DNA of 64,000 nt from an uncultured Bacteroides sp. (GCA_900546925.1 UREV01000008.1:25133-89132); one strand, 5' to 3'. Positions 35,380 through 43,621 are shown, counted from the stretch's first letter. Numbers and translations are program-made. The notes: generated by a model not told the origin, from the sequence alone.

Positions 35380-35520
35380 ATGAACAAGGATGTTGCTTTA
35401 GTACTTTCAAGTGGCGGTCCGAGGGGATTTGCCTATATCGGGGCCATTGAAGAATTGGAAAGTAGCGGGTACAATATTACTTCAGTGACGGGGTGCTCGA
35501 TAGGCTCGCAAATAATCTGA
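35380..35520 (+). pseudogene. N-terminal remnant of a patatin-like phospholipase
   Basis: Forty-six codons: MNKDVALVLSSGGPRGFAYIG, AIEELESSGYNI and SVTGCSIGSQ. SSGGPRG is the patatin oxyanion Gly-rich loop, and GCSIG matches the GxSxG nucleophile. The frame then stops at 35520, 16 bp before the next promoter, so the remaining two-thirds, including the catalytic Asp, are missing. Confidence 0.85.
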
Positions 35521-35534
35521 ACTAATGGAGTTAT

Positions 35535-35565
35535 TTTGTTAATTAGAGCAAATCGATTAATTTTG
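35535..35565 (+). promoter_or_regulatory. Canonical Bacteroidota promoter of the helicase gene
   Basis: TTTG at 35535-35538, exactly 19 bp, then TAATTTTG at 35558-35565. This is the cleanest promoter in the window. The block ATTAGAGCAAAT..ATTAA.TTTGTT is shared with the promoter at 39447-39472. Confidence 0.8.
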
Positions 35566-35598
35566 TTTGGAACCGGATAATTGGTCGGATATTGAGAG

Positions 35599-37650
35599 AT
35601 GGAAAGTGGAAATTTTGAATTGAATGTTGCCAGGTTTATCGTAGAGAAGACGGATATGAGTCTGTTTCTTACTGGCAAGGCGGGGACGGGAAAAACCACG
35701 TTCCTCCGTGAAGTCGTGCGCCATACGAAAAAGAAATGTATAGTGCTGGCTCCTACCGGAATAGCTGCTGTCAATGCCGGGGCGATGACGATTCATTCCT
35801 TTTTTCAGTTCGGAATCGGACCTTTCATAAAAGGAGTCATTGAACCTAAATCTGACTTCAGGATAAACAAGTCCAAATTGGAACTGATACGTAACCTCCA
35901 GTTGCTGATAATCGATGAGGTGTCGATGGTGCGTGCGGATCTTATGGATCACATCGATGTAGAACTCAGACGTATCCGGCGTAACAGCAAACCGTTCGGC
36001 GGGGTGCAGCTTCTCATGATCGGGGATCTGCAGCAGCTCCCTCCGATTGCCCACGGCGGTGAAGATGAACTTCTGAGACAGTACTACAAGACGTTGTATT
36101 TCTTCAGCAGTGCTGCGCTTAAAAGTATGAAATACAGCTGTATAGAGCTTAAAACCGTATATCGCCAGACTGACGGGCATTTCATCAATATCCTGAACCA
36201 CGCCCGAGAATGTACATTGACAAATCAAGACATTTCTGACCTCAATGCCCGCTATATTCCTGACTTCTCGCCGAAGCCCGAAGACGGCTATATCAGGCTG
36301 ATGACCCACAATCGCCAGGTGGATTATGTCAATGCTGCCGAAATGGCAAAGCTTGACAGTCAGCCATTTACATTTGAAGCTGCGGTGACGGGTACATTCC
36401 CCGAAGAATCTTATCCGACTGCGGACAGCCTCACACTGAAGAAAGGCGCCCAGGTGATGTTCATCAAGAATGATCCGGAGAGGCGATTCATCAACGGTAC
36501 CCTCGGAGAGGTCAAGAACATTGACAAAAACTGCATTTCCGTAAGGCTGGCGGAGTCGGGGCAGACGATAGAGGTCGAGCCGATGGAGTGGCAGAACATC
36601 CGATATCAGTTCGACGACGAGACTAAAGAGATATCATCCAAGCAGATAGGTCGCTTCAAGCAATATCCGCTGAAAGCCGCGTGGGCCATAACCATTCATA
36701 AGAGCCAGGGCCTCACATTCGACAAGGCTATCATCGACGTTCATGCGGCATTCTCGCCCGGTCAAGCCTATGTCGCGCTCAGCCGTTGCCGCACTTTGGA
36801 GGGGCTGGTCCTGAGCTCGCCCGTTTCGGCGTCTGTTTTCATGAAGGACAATGCCGTCGATGCGTATATGCGCTACATTTATTGTCCGGTGGAAGAGCTC
36901 GCGTTTTCCTCGTGTTTTGAGTATTTCGAGTATGAGAAAAAGCCTGAGCCTGAAGTCGTTGCCTCTGCGGGTAAGGTCAATGCCGAAAAACCGGCGGTGC
37001 CTGCGAAAATCCCCGATACGGCCCTTGCACGTGAACTGAGGTCTTGGAGATACGAGCGGGCAAGCGAAATTGACAAGCCTGCGTTTGTGGTATTTTCCAA
37101 TGCCGCACTGGCTGGGATTGCCCATCTTCGACCTACGACATTGACAGAACTCCTGAATGTGCCGGGAGTCGGGCCGTCGAAGGTCAATGCCTATGGGGAG
37201 GAGATTATCGGCATTGTTCAAAGTCATCTTGAGGATGATGATTTCGAACAGGGCGGGACTTTCTCCGAAGCAAGTGAGGCGGATAGCCCGGATGTCGTTT
37301 CTGATGCGCCTAAAAAGGTGAAGAAAGAGGAACTGCGTGATGATGACGGCAATAAACTTACGACTGTGGAATATTCTTATTGGCTTTATAAACAAGGATA
37401 TACGATAGCTCAGATTGCTGAAAAGCGAGGGCTGAATCCTGTTACGATAGAGGGGCATCTGGCCCGTTACGTGGCAACTGGGGATATCGATGTCCATGAT
37501 TTTATCGATGGTGATACCTTGGAGAAGGTCGAAGCATACCTCGCAGGACATTCAGATGAGAAGGCATTGAAACCGATCTACGAATATTTCGATTCAAAGA
37601 TCTCCTACGGGGCCCTTCGTATGGCCATTGCCGCCATCAGGAAGGAATAA
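35599..37650 (+). CDS. PIF1-like helicase with HRDC and C-terminal helix-turn-helix domains
   Basis: 683 residues. Walker A is LTGKAGTGKTTF at 24-35, motif Ia LAPTGIAAVNAG, Walker B LLIIDEVSMV, motif III IGDLQQLPPI, YRQTD and, in the RecD2-like end, WAITIHKSQGLTFDK and AYVALSRCRTLEGL. After ~residue 470 come an HRDC-like segment (LRSWRYERASEIDKPAFVVFSN, LLNVPGVGPSKVNAYGEEI) and a final helix-turn-helix region (YWLYKQGYTIAQIAEKRGLNPVTIEGHLARY). It is a 5'-3' DNA helicase with a nucleic-acid-binding tail. Complete. Confidence 0.9.
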   Translation: MESGNFELNVARFIVEKTDMSLFLTGKAGTGKTTFLREVVRHTKKKCIVLAPTGIAAVNAGAMTIHSFFQFGIGPFIKGVIEPKSDFRINKSKLELIRNLQLLIIDEVSMVRADLMDHIDVELRRIRRNSKPFGGVQLLMIGDLQQLPPIAHGGEDELLRQYYKTLYFFSSAALKSMKYSCIELKTVYRQTDGHFINILNHARECTLTNQDISDLNARYIPDFSPKPEDGYIRLMTHNRQVDYVNAAEMAKLDSQPFTFEAAVTGTFPEESYPTADSLTLKKGAQVMFIKNDPERRFINGTLGEVKNIDKNCISVRLAESGQTIEVEPMEWQNIRYQFDDETKEISSKQIGRFKQYPLKAAWAITIHKSQGLTFDKAIIDVHAAFSPGQAYVALSRCRTLEGLVLSSPVSASVFMKDNAVDAYMRYIYCPVEELAFSSCFEYFEYEKKPEPEVVASAGKVNAEKPAVPAKIPDTALARELRSWRYERASEIDKPAFVVFSNAALAGIAHLRPTTLTELLNVPGVGPSKVNAYGEEIIGIVQSHLEDDDFEQGGTFSEASEADSPDVVSDAPKKVKKEELRDDDGNKLTTVEYSYWLYKQGYTIAQIAEKRGLNPVTIEGHLARYVATGDIDVHDFIDGDTLEKVEAYLAGHSDEKALKPIYEYFDSKISYGALRMAIAAIRKE

Positions 37651-37672
37651 TCCTGCGCAGATGCCTTTCTGG

Positions 37673-38677
37673 CTACTCGGACTCTCTGACAAACCTCGCA
37701 ATCCTCTCATTTACAATCCTGATGTATTTTCTTTTCAGCTTATCAGGGAGGAAACTTCTGTCTATCAACTCAAGAGATTTCTCGGGAAGACTTACATATT
37801 TATCAAGTATTTTCTTGGTACGTAGCTTCACAATTCCTATCCTTTCTGCGAATCTTTCGAAATCCAAACGGCAAGGATGACCGGTCTGCACATAAACATC
37901 ACTCTTAATGATATTTGGAGACAGACCACCATCGAGACCCAGGTCATCCCCATTCACATGAAGGCTGGTATTGAGAAGGTCGTATGCAGGCGCAAGACGG
38001 TAATCCTCACCTTGGAGGATAAGTGAAAAGTTCTTCAGATGATCATCTCCGTTTGCGTATATATAGTTGAATACTACAAGTTCAAAGAATCTCTCCATAT
38101 CAACCATCCAAGCGGACACATTCTCTCTTATTGCGACTGCGATATCTTCGAAACATCCTGCATATTTGAATCCCTCTCCATCATTCTGTTCATTTCTGCC
38201 TGTTACAGCCGCAAAATCCTCCATAGCCAGTTTGTTTCCATCTGGCAAAACATCAAAGCGTTTTGTGATATATACCCTCTGTCCATTCTCGGTGAAACAC
38301 AAGCCGTTAGCGGCAGTGACAATGCCATATACCTGAGAAGCAATCTGCATGGTCAGGTTCTCATTTATCGGGATGAACTTGCGATCTAAAAGCGTAGGGT
38401 CCCAAGGTGCAGGTTTAAGGATGTGGGTAGAGCGCTCGTCATCATTGATTATGCGTATCTGACCATCATCAATGATTGCAGGAAATTTTTCCTGGACACC
38501 AGACACTGAGATCCTTTTCATGGCTTTCGCGATTTCTCCGGTATTTCGGAACTCATCTATGTTGAAGTTAAGTACATGGCTGACACGCTTCCCGTCGAAC
38601 AGAAGCTTTATCGCCTTTGGACAGTATGTAGTATATCCATCCGTAAGAAGGGATGGGCAATTATGCAATTCTATCAT
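37673..38677 (-). CDS. HipT-like serine/threonine kinase toxin (HipA core, split form)
   Basis: 334 residues. It begins after the point where HipA's N-terminal subdomain would end. KRISVSGVQEKFPAII is the Gly-rich loop with Ser residues that could be autophosphorylated, HILKPAPWD holds the ATP-binding Lys, FNYIYANGDDHLKNFSLIL is the catalytic loop (the Asp of GDDHLKN) and YRLAPAYDLLNT the metal-binding DFG equivalent. HipA-type toxins phosphorylate aminoacyl-tRNA synthetases and halt growth. It overlaps the preceding gene by 4 bp. Confidence 0.88.
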   Translation of the reverse strand: MIELHNCPSLLTDGYTTYCPKAIKLLFDGKRVSHVLNFNIDEFRNTGEIAKAMKRISVSGVQEKFPAIIDDGQIRIINDDERSTHILKPAPWDPTLLDRKFIPINENLTMQIASQVYGIVTAANGLCFTENGQRVYITKRFDVLPDGNKLAMEDFAAVTGRNEQNDGEGFKYAGCFEDIAVAIRENVSAWMVDMERFFELVVFNYIYANGDDHLKNFSLILQGEDYRLAPAYDLLNTSLHVNGDDLGLDGGLSPNIIKSDVYVQTGHPCRLDFERFAERIGIVKLRTKKILDKYVSLPEKSLELIDRSFLPDKLKRKYIRIVNERIARFVRESE

Positions 38678-39000
38678 TTCTCTAATGTTTTAACATTGAC
38701 GGCCCCTATGAAATCTCTATCTGCCATGGCCATAAGCATACCGAAGAAATCTTTTTCATCGATTCTGGATGACCGGCAAATAATCTTTCTATTGGCCCCT
38801 TCGGGCAACATATTTGAAAACAAAGGAAATAGATGTTCAGACTCGTATGCCTCTACCCTTTTCGGGAGAGTAACTGAAATCGGTGGCATGCTGGTTGCCA
38901 GATATTCAGGATAGTAGCAGAATGAATATCCTTTGCCTGGGCGGTTCTCTGTCAACAATCCGGCCCTATGGCTGTTCATATAAACTTCCAATTGTCTCAT
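38674..39000 (-). CDS. HipS-like protein (detached HipA N-terminal subdomain)
   Basis: 108 residues. VYMNSHRAGLLTENRPGKGYSFCY and YLATSMPPISVTLPKR, then LFPLFSNMLPEGANRKII, match the N-subdomain 1 of HipA (the family's LPDNWLLRE-like helix is replaced by LFSNMLPEGANR). It is a separate gene between hipB-like and kinase genes, as in HipBST, where the small protein acts as the antitoxin. That role here is inference. Confidence 0.82.
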   Translation of the reverse strand: MRQLEVYMNSHRAGLLTENRPGKGYSFCYYPEYLATSMPPISVTLPKRVEAYESEHLFPLFSNMLPEGANRKIICRSSRIDEKDFFGMLMAMADRDFIGAVNVKTLEK

Positions 39001-39018
39001 AATCGATAATGCTGGTTA

Positions 39019-39219
39019 TCAAATCTTTTGACGCACACGGTACACTATTTCCATACCAAGTACATCAAGCAACTTTGAGATGGTTGACAATGACGGGTTT
39101 GCAAGCCCGCGCTCTATATCCTTCACTGTCGGGAGACTGATGCCTGACATTTCAGCAAGATCCTGCTGTGATATGCCAAGCACCTTCCTGCGGGCTTTAA
39201 TCACTTCTCGTAAGTTCAT
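39019..39219 (-). CDS. HipB-like XRE-family DNA-binding protein
   Basis: 66 residues. The helix-turn-helix is LGISQQDLAEMSGISLPTVKDIERG, followed by NPSLSTISKLLDVLGMEIVYR, which is the HipB C-terminus. As first gene of the locus, 18 bp before the HipS-like gene, it should repress the operon by binding the three palindromes at 39220, 39280 and 39341. Confidence 0.87.
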   Translation of the reverse strand: MNLREVIKARRKVLGISQQDLAEMSGISLPTVKDIERGLANPSLSTISKLLDVLGMEIVYRVRQKI

Positions 39220-39239
39220 AAGTCTAATTTATTATACTT
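39220..39239. promoter_or_regulatory. Operator-like site O1 of the hip locus
   Basis: AAGTCTAATTTATTATACTT, an imperfect version of the 39341 palindrome, touches the hipB-like start codon. It lies between the -7 element and the ATG, where a bound repressor would block transcription. Confidence 0.7.
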
Positions 39240-39244
39240 TTCCG

Positions 39245-39252
39245 CAAATATA
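39245..39252 (-). promoter_or_regulatory. -7 element TATATTTG of the hip locus
   Basis: On the minus strand TATATTTG is flanked by operator-like sites O1 and O2. A TTG (CAA at 39274) lies ~21 bp upstream. Confidence 0.6.
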
Positions 39253-39279
39253 GTAAACTTTCCATAATAAGTGCAACAA

Positions 39280-39299
39280 AAGTCTATTATATTATACAT
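39280..39299. promoter_or_regulatory. Operator-like site O2 of the hip locus
   Basis: AAGTCTATTATATTATACAT resembles O1 and O3 and starts 60 bp from O1, near the position expected for the -33 box. Confidence 0.65.
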
Positions 39300-39340
39300 T
39301 TTGCATTATTAGCTCTTGAATACTCAATTCAACAGGAAGT

Positions 39341-39360
39341 AAGTATAATATATTATACTT
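39341..39360. promoter_or_regulatory. Operator-like site O3, perfect 20-bp palindrome
   Basis: AAGTATAATATATTATACTT is its own reverse complement. It starts 61 bp from O2, so the three sites are about six helical turns apart and on similar faces of the DNA. Confidence 0.75.
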
Positions 39361-39462
39361 TAGTCGTTTGGCACGAAAAAGAAAATGTGCGATTATTTCT
39401 GTCATGTTACTAAATTACAACATTTTCTGTAATAATCTGCAGGCGGATTAGAGCAAATGCAT

Positions 39463-39470
39463 TAACTTTG
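39463..39470 (+). promoter_or_regulatory. -7 element TAACTTTG of the deoxyribosyltransferase-like gene
   Basis: TAACTTTG sits in a 26-bp block nearly identical to the helicase promoter (35542-35567). It rules out the TTG start at 39468 and leaves ATGs at 39489 and 39519. Confidence 0.6.
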
Positions 39471-39518
39471 TTCGAAAACAAAAAGATTATGTCAAAGGTC
39501 GATAAATATGACGTCAAT

Positions 39519-40160
39519 ATGAAGAGAATTCACATATTTGTACTTATAACTCTATTATTGATAATTATTTCCTGCGGCAGGAACCAGGAAAAACTTCCGA
39601 CGTTGGTGCTTCATCCTCACGAGGAAGTGCCTGGCAGCATTGACCTAAAATCTTATAAGTCGGTCTTTTTGGCGGGGACGATCGACATGGGTAACAGCGT
39701 GGATTGGCAGGCGGAGGCGGCGGATTTTTTCGAGAATTCGCGCGGCAGCTGGATTTTGTTTAATCCTCGTCAGGGGTCTTGGGATCCAAATAAGAAGGGC
39801 GAGATGGATTATCAGGTCAATTGGGAGCTCGAGCACTTGGAGGAAGCTGATTTTATTCTCATGAACTTTCTTCCGGACAGCAAATCCCCAATCACTCTAC
39901 TGGAATTGGGCCTGTTTGCGAAAAGCGGAAAGCTCTATGTAGTGTGCACGGAAGGTTTCTACAGATATGACAATGTCAGAATCACTTGCGCGAAATACGG
40001 CGTGCCTGTCTATGCTTCATTAACTGAGGCAATCAGGGGCATTATCAGTTCTTCGTCAATGCGGGGCATGTCAAGTTTGCATTCCCGGACTGTGAATGCG
40101 CTCCAGCTGATCAAAATTATACCTTCAATGTCCGCAGATATTCCTTCTGCTCAGGCGTGA
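39519..40160 (+). CDS. Lipoprotein with nucleoside 2-deoxyribosyltransferase-like domain
   Basis: 213 residues from MKRIHIFVLITLLLIIISCGR, a lipoprotein signal with Cys at 19; an alternative start is 39489. The domain has SVFLAGTIDMGNSVDWQAEA, the NPR turn, LEEADFILMNFLPDSKSPITLLELGLFAKSGK (the family's Asp and catalytic Glu region) and VVCTEGFYRYDNV. These are marks of the NDT/YtoQ-like fold. Being a membrane-anchored lipoprotein is unusual for a nucleoside-salvage enzyme, so the real substrate is uncertain. Its last 44 bp overlap the convergent AlkD-like gene, and the C-terminus past residue ~180 looks unconserved. Confidence 0.72.
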   Translation: MKRIHIFVLITLLLIIISCGRNQEKLPTLVLHPHEEVPGSIDLKSYKSVFLAGTIDMGNSVDWQAEAADFFENSRGSWILFNPRQGSWDPNKKGEMDYQVNWELEHLEEADFILMNFLPDSKSPITLLELGLFAKSGKLYVVCTEGFYRYDNVRITCAKYGVPVYASLTEAIRGIISSSSMRGMSSLHSRTVNALQLIKIIPSMSADIPSAQA

Positions 40161-40800
40161 TCCTGTAACTCTCGATGGCCTTCTGGATGGTCTTGTTGTG
40201 TGTCCATGGGGTGAGACGCTTCTGCTCGATGTAGGGAATCGTCGCGTCCCATTGCTTGGCAAGGGCGGTGGCGAAGAACCACGCTACCATCATTTTTACG
40301 TAATATTCTTCGCTCCTTGCTGATGCCGGAATTTCAAGATATTCAGCCTTGAAGTCTTTGTCCAGGTAATGAGTCATAAGTGTCTCTATACCAAACCTGC
40401 AAGTGAAAGTTTGCCGCGAGCTGCTCCAGATTTTTATCTTTTCTGTCAATGCTGCCTTATGTTTTGCGAAGACTTTAGGAGACATGATATCGCAGACTGC
40501 CCAGTTGTCTACATAAGGAAGGAACGCATCTGTCAAACGGATGCATTCTTCATAGTCCTTGACTTGTGAGATAAGCAAGCTGTGCAGCATATTCTCGTCA
40601 TAGTACTTGTGAGGCAACTGATGCACAAAATCATTGACCTCAACCTCTTTGGCGAACTCCTTAGCGAACTTGCGAAGCTCGGGGACGCGAATGCCGATGA
40701 AACTTTCCGGCGGTACGCCCGGCGTCAGTTTGGACTGGAATGCGGCATACTGCTTGTCCTGCATGGCGAACAGCCTTTTTTGTAGTGGTGTGGTTTCCAT
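40117..40800 (-). CDS. AlkD-family DNA alkylation repair protein
   Basis: 227 residues, all helical HEAT-like repeats. Seen are GIRVPELRKFAKEFAKE, YYDENMLHSLLI, LPYVDNWAVCDIMSPK with the Trp and Asp that line the AlkD active site, and VKMMVAWFFATAL. AlkD is a DNA glycosylase that removes bulky or positively charged alkylated bases without base flipping. Complete. It overlaps the convergent lipoprotein gene by 44 bp and lies next to a decayed flavin reductase. Confidence 0.9.
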   Translation of the reverse strand: METTPLQKRLFAMQDKQYAAFQSKLTPGVPPESFIGIRVPELRKFAKEFAKEVEVNDFVHQLPHKYYDENMLHSLLISQVKDYEECIRLTDAFLPYVDNWAVCDIMSPKVFAKHKAALTEKIKIWSSSRQTFTCRFGIETLMTHYLDKDFKAEYLEIPASARSEEYYVKMMVAWFFATALAKQWDATIPYIEQKRLTPWTHNKTIQKAIESYRITPEQKEYLRTLKV

Positions 40801-40804
40801 AAGA

Positions 40805-41080
40805 TTATTTCAATGCCTTGCCGTCGGAGAAAGCGTTGCCTACTTTCTCGCCCAACTGGATATATCCATGATGGATAGGGTCGAAGACAATCAGTTCCAT
40901 CTTCTTCGGGTCGTTCTTGGCGGAAACGATGCCTACGAAATCAGCGGCCACCATGGTTTTCCTGGTAGCGAAAGCGACAGTAAACTCGCCGTCAATCTTC
41001 AGGTTTTCTGTGGTGGCATGCTTCCCCATAGAGATCATAATCTCATTCACGTCCCACTGTCCAGCCCAGGCTGCGTTCAT
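40805..41080 (-). pseudogene. Flavin reductase remnant with internal deletion
   Basis: 91 codons. NAAWAGQWDVNEIMISMGKH, GEFTVAFATRKTMVAADFVG and IVSAKNDPKKME are the first half of the flavoredoxin-type flavin reductase; the next residues LIVFDPIHHGYIQLGEKVGN and AFSDGKALK are its very C-terminus. Roughly 60 middle residues are missing in frame at KKME/LIVF, and the ~20-30 N-terminal residues are also gone. The remnant could still be translated but lacks part of the FMN-binding barrel. Confidence 0.82.
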
Positions 41081-41089
41081 TGCCGACGA

Positions 41090-41328
41090 TCAGATTGTTC
41101 CTTTCGACGACAGCATCCAGCATCCTGTGAGCCACGATGCAGGCCACATTGAAGAGCGCCCGGTCCACATCCTTCTCGGTTCCGATGTCGTTGGAGAATG
41201 TCCTTTTCATGAAGCTGAGATGCGAACTTTTTTCCCACCAGCCCGTTCTGCATCAGTTGCACTGCCGTCCAGCTCAGAAATGCCGAGTTGACGTCAATAT
41301 GGAATATCACTCTTCTTCGTCTTGCCAT
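41090..41328 (-). pseudogene. Collapsed Y-family DNA polymerase (DinB/UmuC-like) remnant
   Basis: From the ATG at 41328 the frame reads MARRRRVIFHIDVNSAFLSW and TAVQLMQNG, the start of a Y-family polymerase with the catalytic Asp in HIDVNSAF. It then changes frame; the other frame reads SHLSFMKRTFSNDIGTEKDV and DRALFNVACIVAHRM, which resembles the little-finger domain. The palm and fingers between are deleted. The order and strand are right for one decayed gene. Confidence 0.65.
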
Positions 41329-41350
41329 AGATTTGTCTTGAACTAACGCT

Positions 41351-41392
41351 ATAGGACTCCAAATTGCGCTAAGGCGCAACACGAAGTCCTAT
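41351..41392. other. Nested hairpin
   Basis: ATAGGACT (41351) pairs with AGTCCTAT (41385), and inside TTGCGC (41364) pairs with GCGCAA (41374) with a 4-nt loop. It lies between the fimbrillin-like operon and the polymerase remnant and may be a terminator; there is no adjacent T run. Confidence 0.55.
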
Positions 41393-41470
41393 CGTGAGAC
41401 GGAAATCTCTTCATCAATCAAATTTTTTCAGGGCCTCGTCTTTGCAGGCTTCCCCTCACACATCACAGAC

Positions 41471-43621
41471 TTATTGCACCCGGACGTATTTTACGGGGCG
41501 AATCATGAGGCCGGTGGGGCGACCAGCGGTACTTACGACATTTGCTGTCGTTCCACTAATATTAAGTGCATAGATGGTGCGTTTCTTGTTTGCCGTACCA
41601 CTCACATTGTTACTGCTTGTTCCAATGGTGCTACTCTGTAGGTATGTATCTGATGTCCATTTCTCTGTATTTGCATTGTCATCAATATATCCAGTTCCAG
41701 GAATTAGAATGCTGTTTCCATTACTTTTGCTTGTCAAACGGAACCATGTATGGCCATCTATTGATTCATTCGTGACGGTGATATTTAGGCAAAGTAACTC
41801 AAAATCCTTAGCAGTAGGAATACACCAACCGGCAGGCCAGTTAACCCGAACGATATCATCTTCTGGCTTTAAGTCTCTGGTATCTTTGTCAGTAGCGGAT
41901 GTGTTATCGTAGTTGTATTTAGCAGTCAATGAACCATCAGCATAACCCTTGGTGCTGAACCTATCTGGTTCCTCAAGATATCCCCATGGAAGGCGCATAC
42001 CGAGATTCTTTGTACACAAAGAAATATAATAATCCTCGTTAATAGGCGCACCATTGTAGGTCTTCAAGTCAACCTTCGACTCCACTCCATAGTTGAAAGG
42101 GCTCCACAGAAGTTTATAGGTCACTTGCTTGCCATTCTCAGTAACTGTCTTTGTTATGCCAAGGTCAACCGCGAGGTCATCGATATGCCTTTCGATGATG
42201 TCTTTCTTATTGTCATCGGAATAGATGTAGAGTTCCTTCAGCACGGGGCGGATGCAGCAGCCAAACGGGCGGTAGATATTGGAAGTTTGTGTAGGCGAAT
42301 AGAGTGAGGTGTAATATCCTGCAGACGTCCTGTTAGCCGACATATAATAAAAATACGTGTGGTTTACGATATTTGAGCCATTCATATAACCATTGGTCAA
42401 GAATGTAATCTCCTTGCTGTTTATCTTGCTGCGGAGTGTTATTTTGTTGATATCTCTGTCTATCTCATCGCTGTGGATGGTCTCTCGACTCACCTCCTCG
42501 GTATTGGCAATCAGTTCGTTGATGTCTGCCGCGCTGGGCATCGACCAGTGACCTCCCCACAGCTGCTTGGCTGCGTCATATACCGTCCCGGTAATGTCCG
42601 AAGGCATGATGTTCCATGAGCCATCTATATATGAGCGATCATTGTAGGAGTCCTTCTCGAAGAGCTCTCCCCATGCCAATCTCTTGCCGAGCTTGTTGAT
42701 GACGGCGGCAATCTCGGAGGCGTTCATATAGGTGTCGGCCATACAATTACTGCTCTCCACACCGAGGTTGACAGGACTCCATCTCACTCCCGACGGAAGA
42801 CCGAGATCTATGGCACAACGCTCATCCATACGATAGGTATAGACGATGGCATGGCGACCGTTTTTCACCTTAATATCAGGGCAGTTGTAGGAATACTCCT
42901 TGATGCCGGTATATTTGTCGCCAATGGTGTATGTGCCGTTTATCGACAATTTCTGAAGAGATGGAGAGTTGAGGATATAGCGATAGTGCTCCACCTTGTT
43001 GTTATCCACGGTCTTGGTAAACTTGTACATCGACGCCCAATTGCAGGTATGATCCTGGGTAAACGAGTGATAGATGTCTATTTTGGCGTATTTGTGCTTG
43101 AATCCCAAGGTTGTCACGGCATTCGTCTGTGGACCGGTGGGTTCGGTGTACATCCAGTCGGTGGCTGCCTGTTCGCTTTGGTCATCGGCGGGAGCAGTCA
43201 GGAGGTTTTGTATTTCGGCTGTGCTTGCGCAGTTGTCGAAGCCTGCGGAATAAGGATAATAAGCCACGTATTTATATCCCAATTTATGCACCACCTCCTT
43301 GATGTCCGACTCTAGGTTCCATGCCTTGCCGTCGGGAGTGGTGAGCTTGAGGTTCTTGGCATTCTTGCCGTCTATCTGTGTCACAAATGCCCCGCTTCCG
43401 TCGATGATGAAAAGACCAAAGGAGTCGCCCTTCTTGAAGTCGCGGGTCACTTCGTTGGAATTAACGTCTATCACCTCTCCCTTTGTCTGCGGCTCTTCGA
43501 TGACAGTCACCTCAAACCTCATGGCATGACCTTCTGCCGACGACTCCGACGACGTGTATATGTCGTCACTGCATGCTGTGAGTATAAGACCTATTATTAT
43601 ATATATCAGTTTCTTCATCAT
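41471..43621 (-). CDS. Fimbrillin-like lipoprotein with two C-terminal FISUMP-type modules
   Basis: 716 residues. Lipoprotein signal MMKKLIYIIIGLILTACSDD, Cys at 17. The N-terminal ~230 residues are fimbrillin-like: RFEVTVIEEPQTKGEVIDV, FKKGDSFGLFIIDGSG, YKYVAYYPYS. Two modules follow, each with a WSPxNxGVES core: DLGLPSGVRWSPVNLGVESS..RLAWGELFEKD..WSMPSAADINEL and LLWSPFNYGVESK..MRLPWGYLEEP..GWCIPTAKDFELL, ending in MIRPVKYVR. They resemble Fibrobacter-type paralogous (FISUMP) domains. It is the last gene of the operon and overlaps the previous by 1 bp. It is probably a surface or fimbrial accessory (tip) protein. Confidence 0.82.
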   Translation of the reverse strand: MMKKLIYIIIGLILTACSDDIYTSSESSAEGHAMRFEVTVIEEPQTKGEVIDVNSNEVTRDFKKGDSFGLFIIDGSGAFVTQIDGKNAKNLKLTTPDGKAWNLESDIKEVVHKLGYKYVAYYPYSAGFDNCASTAEIQNLLTAPADDQSEQAATDWMYTEPTGPQTNAVTTLGFKHKYAKIDIYHSFTQDHTCNWASMYKFTKTVDNNKVEHYRYILNSPSLQKLSINGTYTIGDKYTGIKEYSYNCPDIKVKNGRHAIVYTYRMDERCAIDLGLPSGVRWSPVNLGVESSNCMADTYMNASEIAAVINKLGKRLAWGELFEKDSYNDRSYIDGSWNIMPSDITGTVYDAAKQLWGGHWSMPSAADINELIANTEEVSRETIHSDEIDRDINKITLRSKINSKEITFLTNGYMNGSNIVNHTYFYYMSANRTSAGYYTSLYSPTQTSNIYRPFGCCIRPVLKELYIYSDDNKKDIIERHIDDLAVDLGITKTVTENGKQVTYKLLWSPFNYGVESKVDLKTYNGAPINEDYYISLCTKNLGMRLPWGYLEEPDRFSTKGYADGSLTAKYNYDNTSATDKDTRDLKPEDDIVRVNWPAGWCIPTAKDFELLCLNITVTNESIDGHTWFRLTSKSNGNSILIPGTGYIDDNANTEKWTSDTYLQSSTIGTSSNNVSGTANKKRTIYALNISGTTANVVSTAGRPTGLMIRPVKYVRVQ

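Noticed and set aside
41338..41400. attC-like integron recombination site
   Set aside because: The nested hairpin lacks paired RYYYAAC/GTTRRRY core sites.
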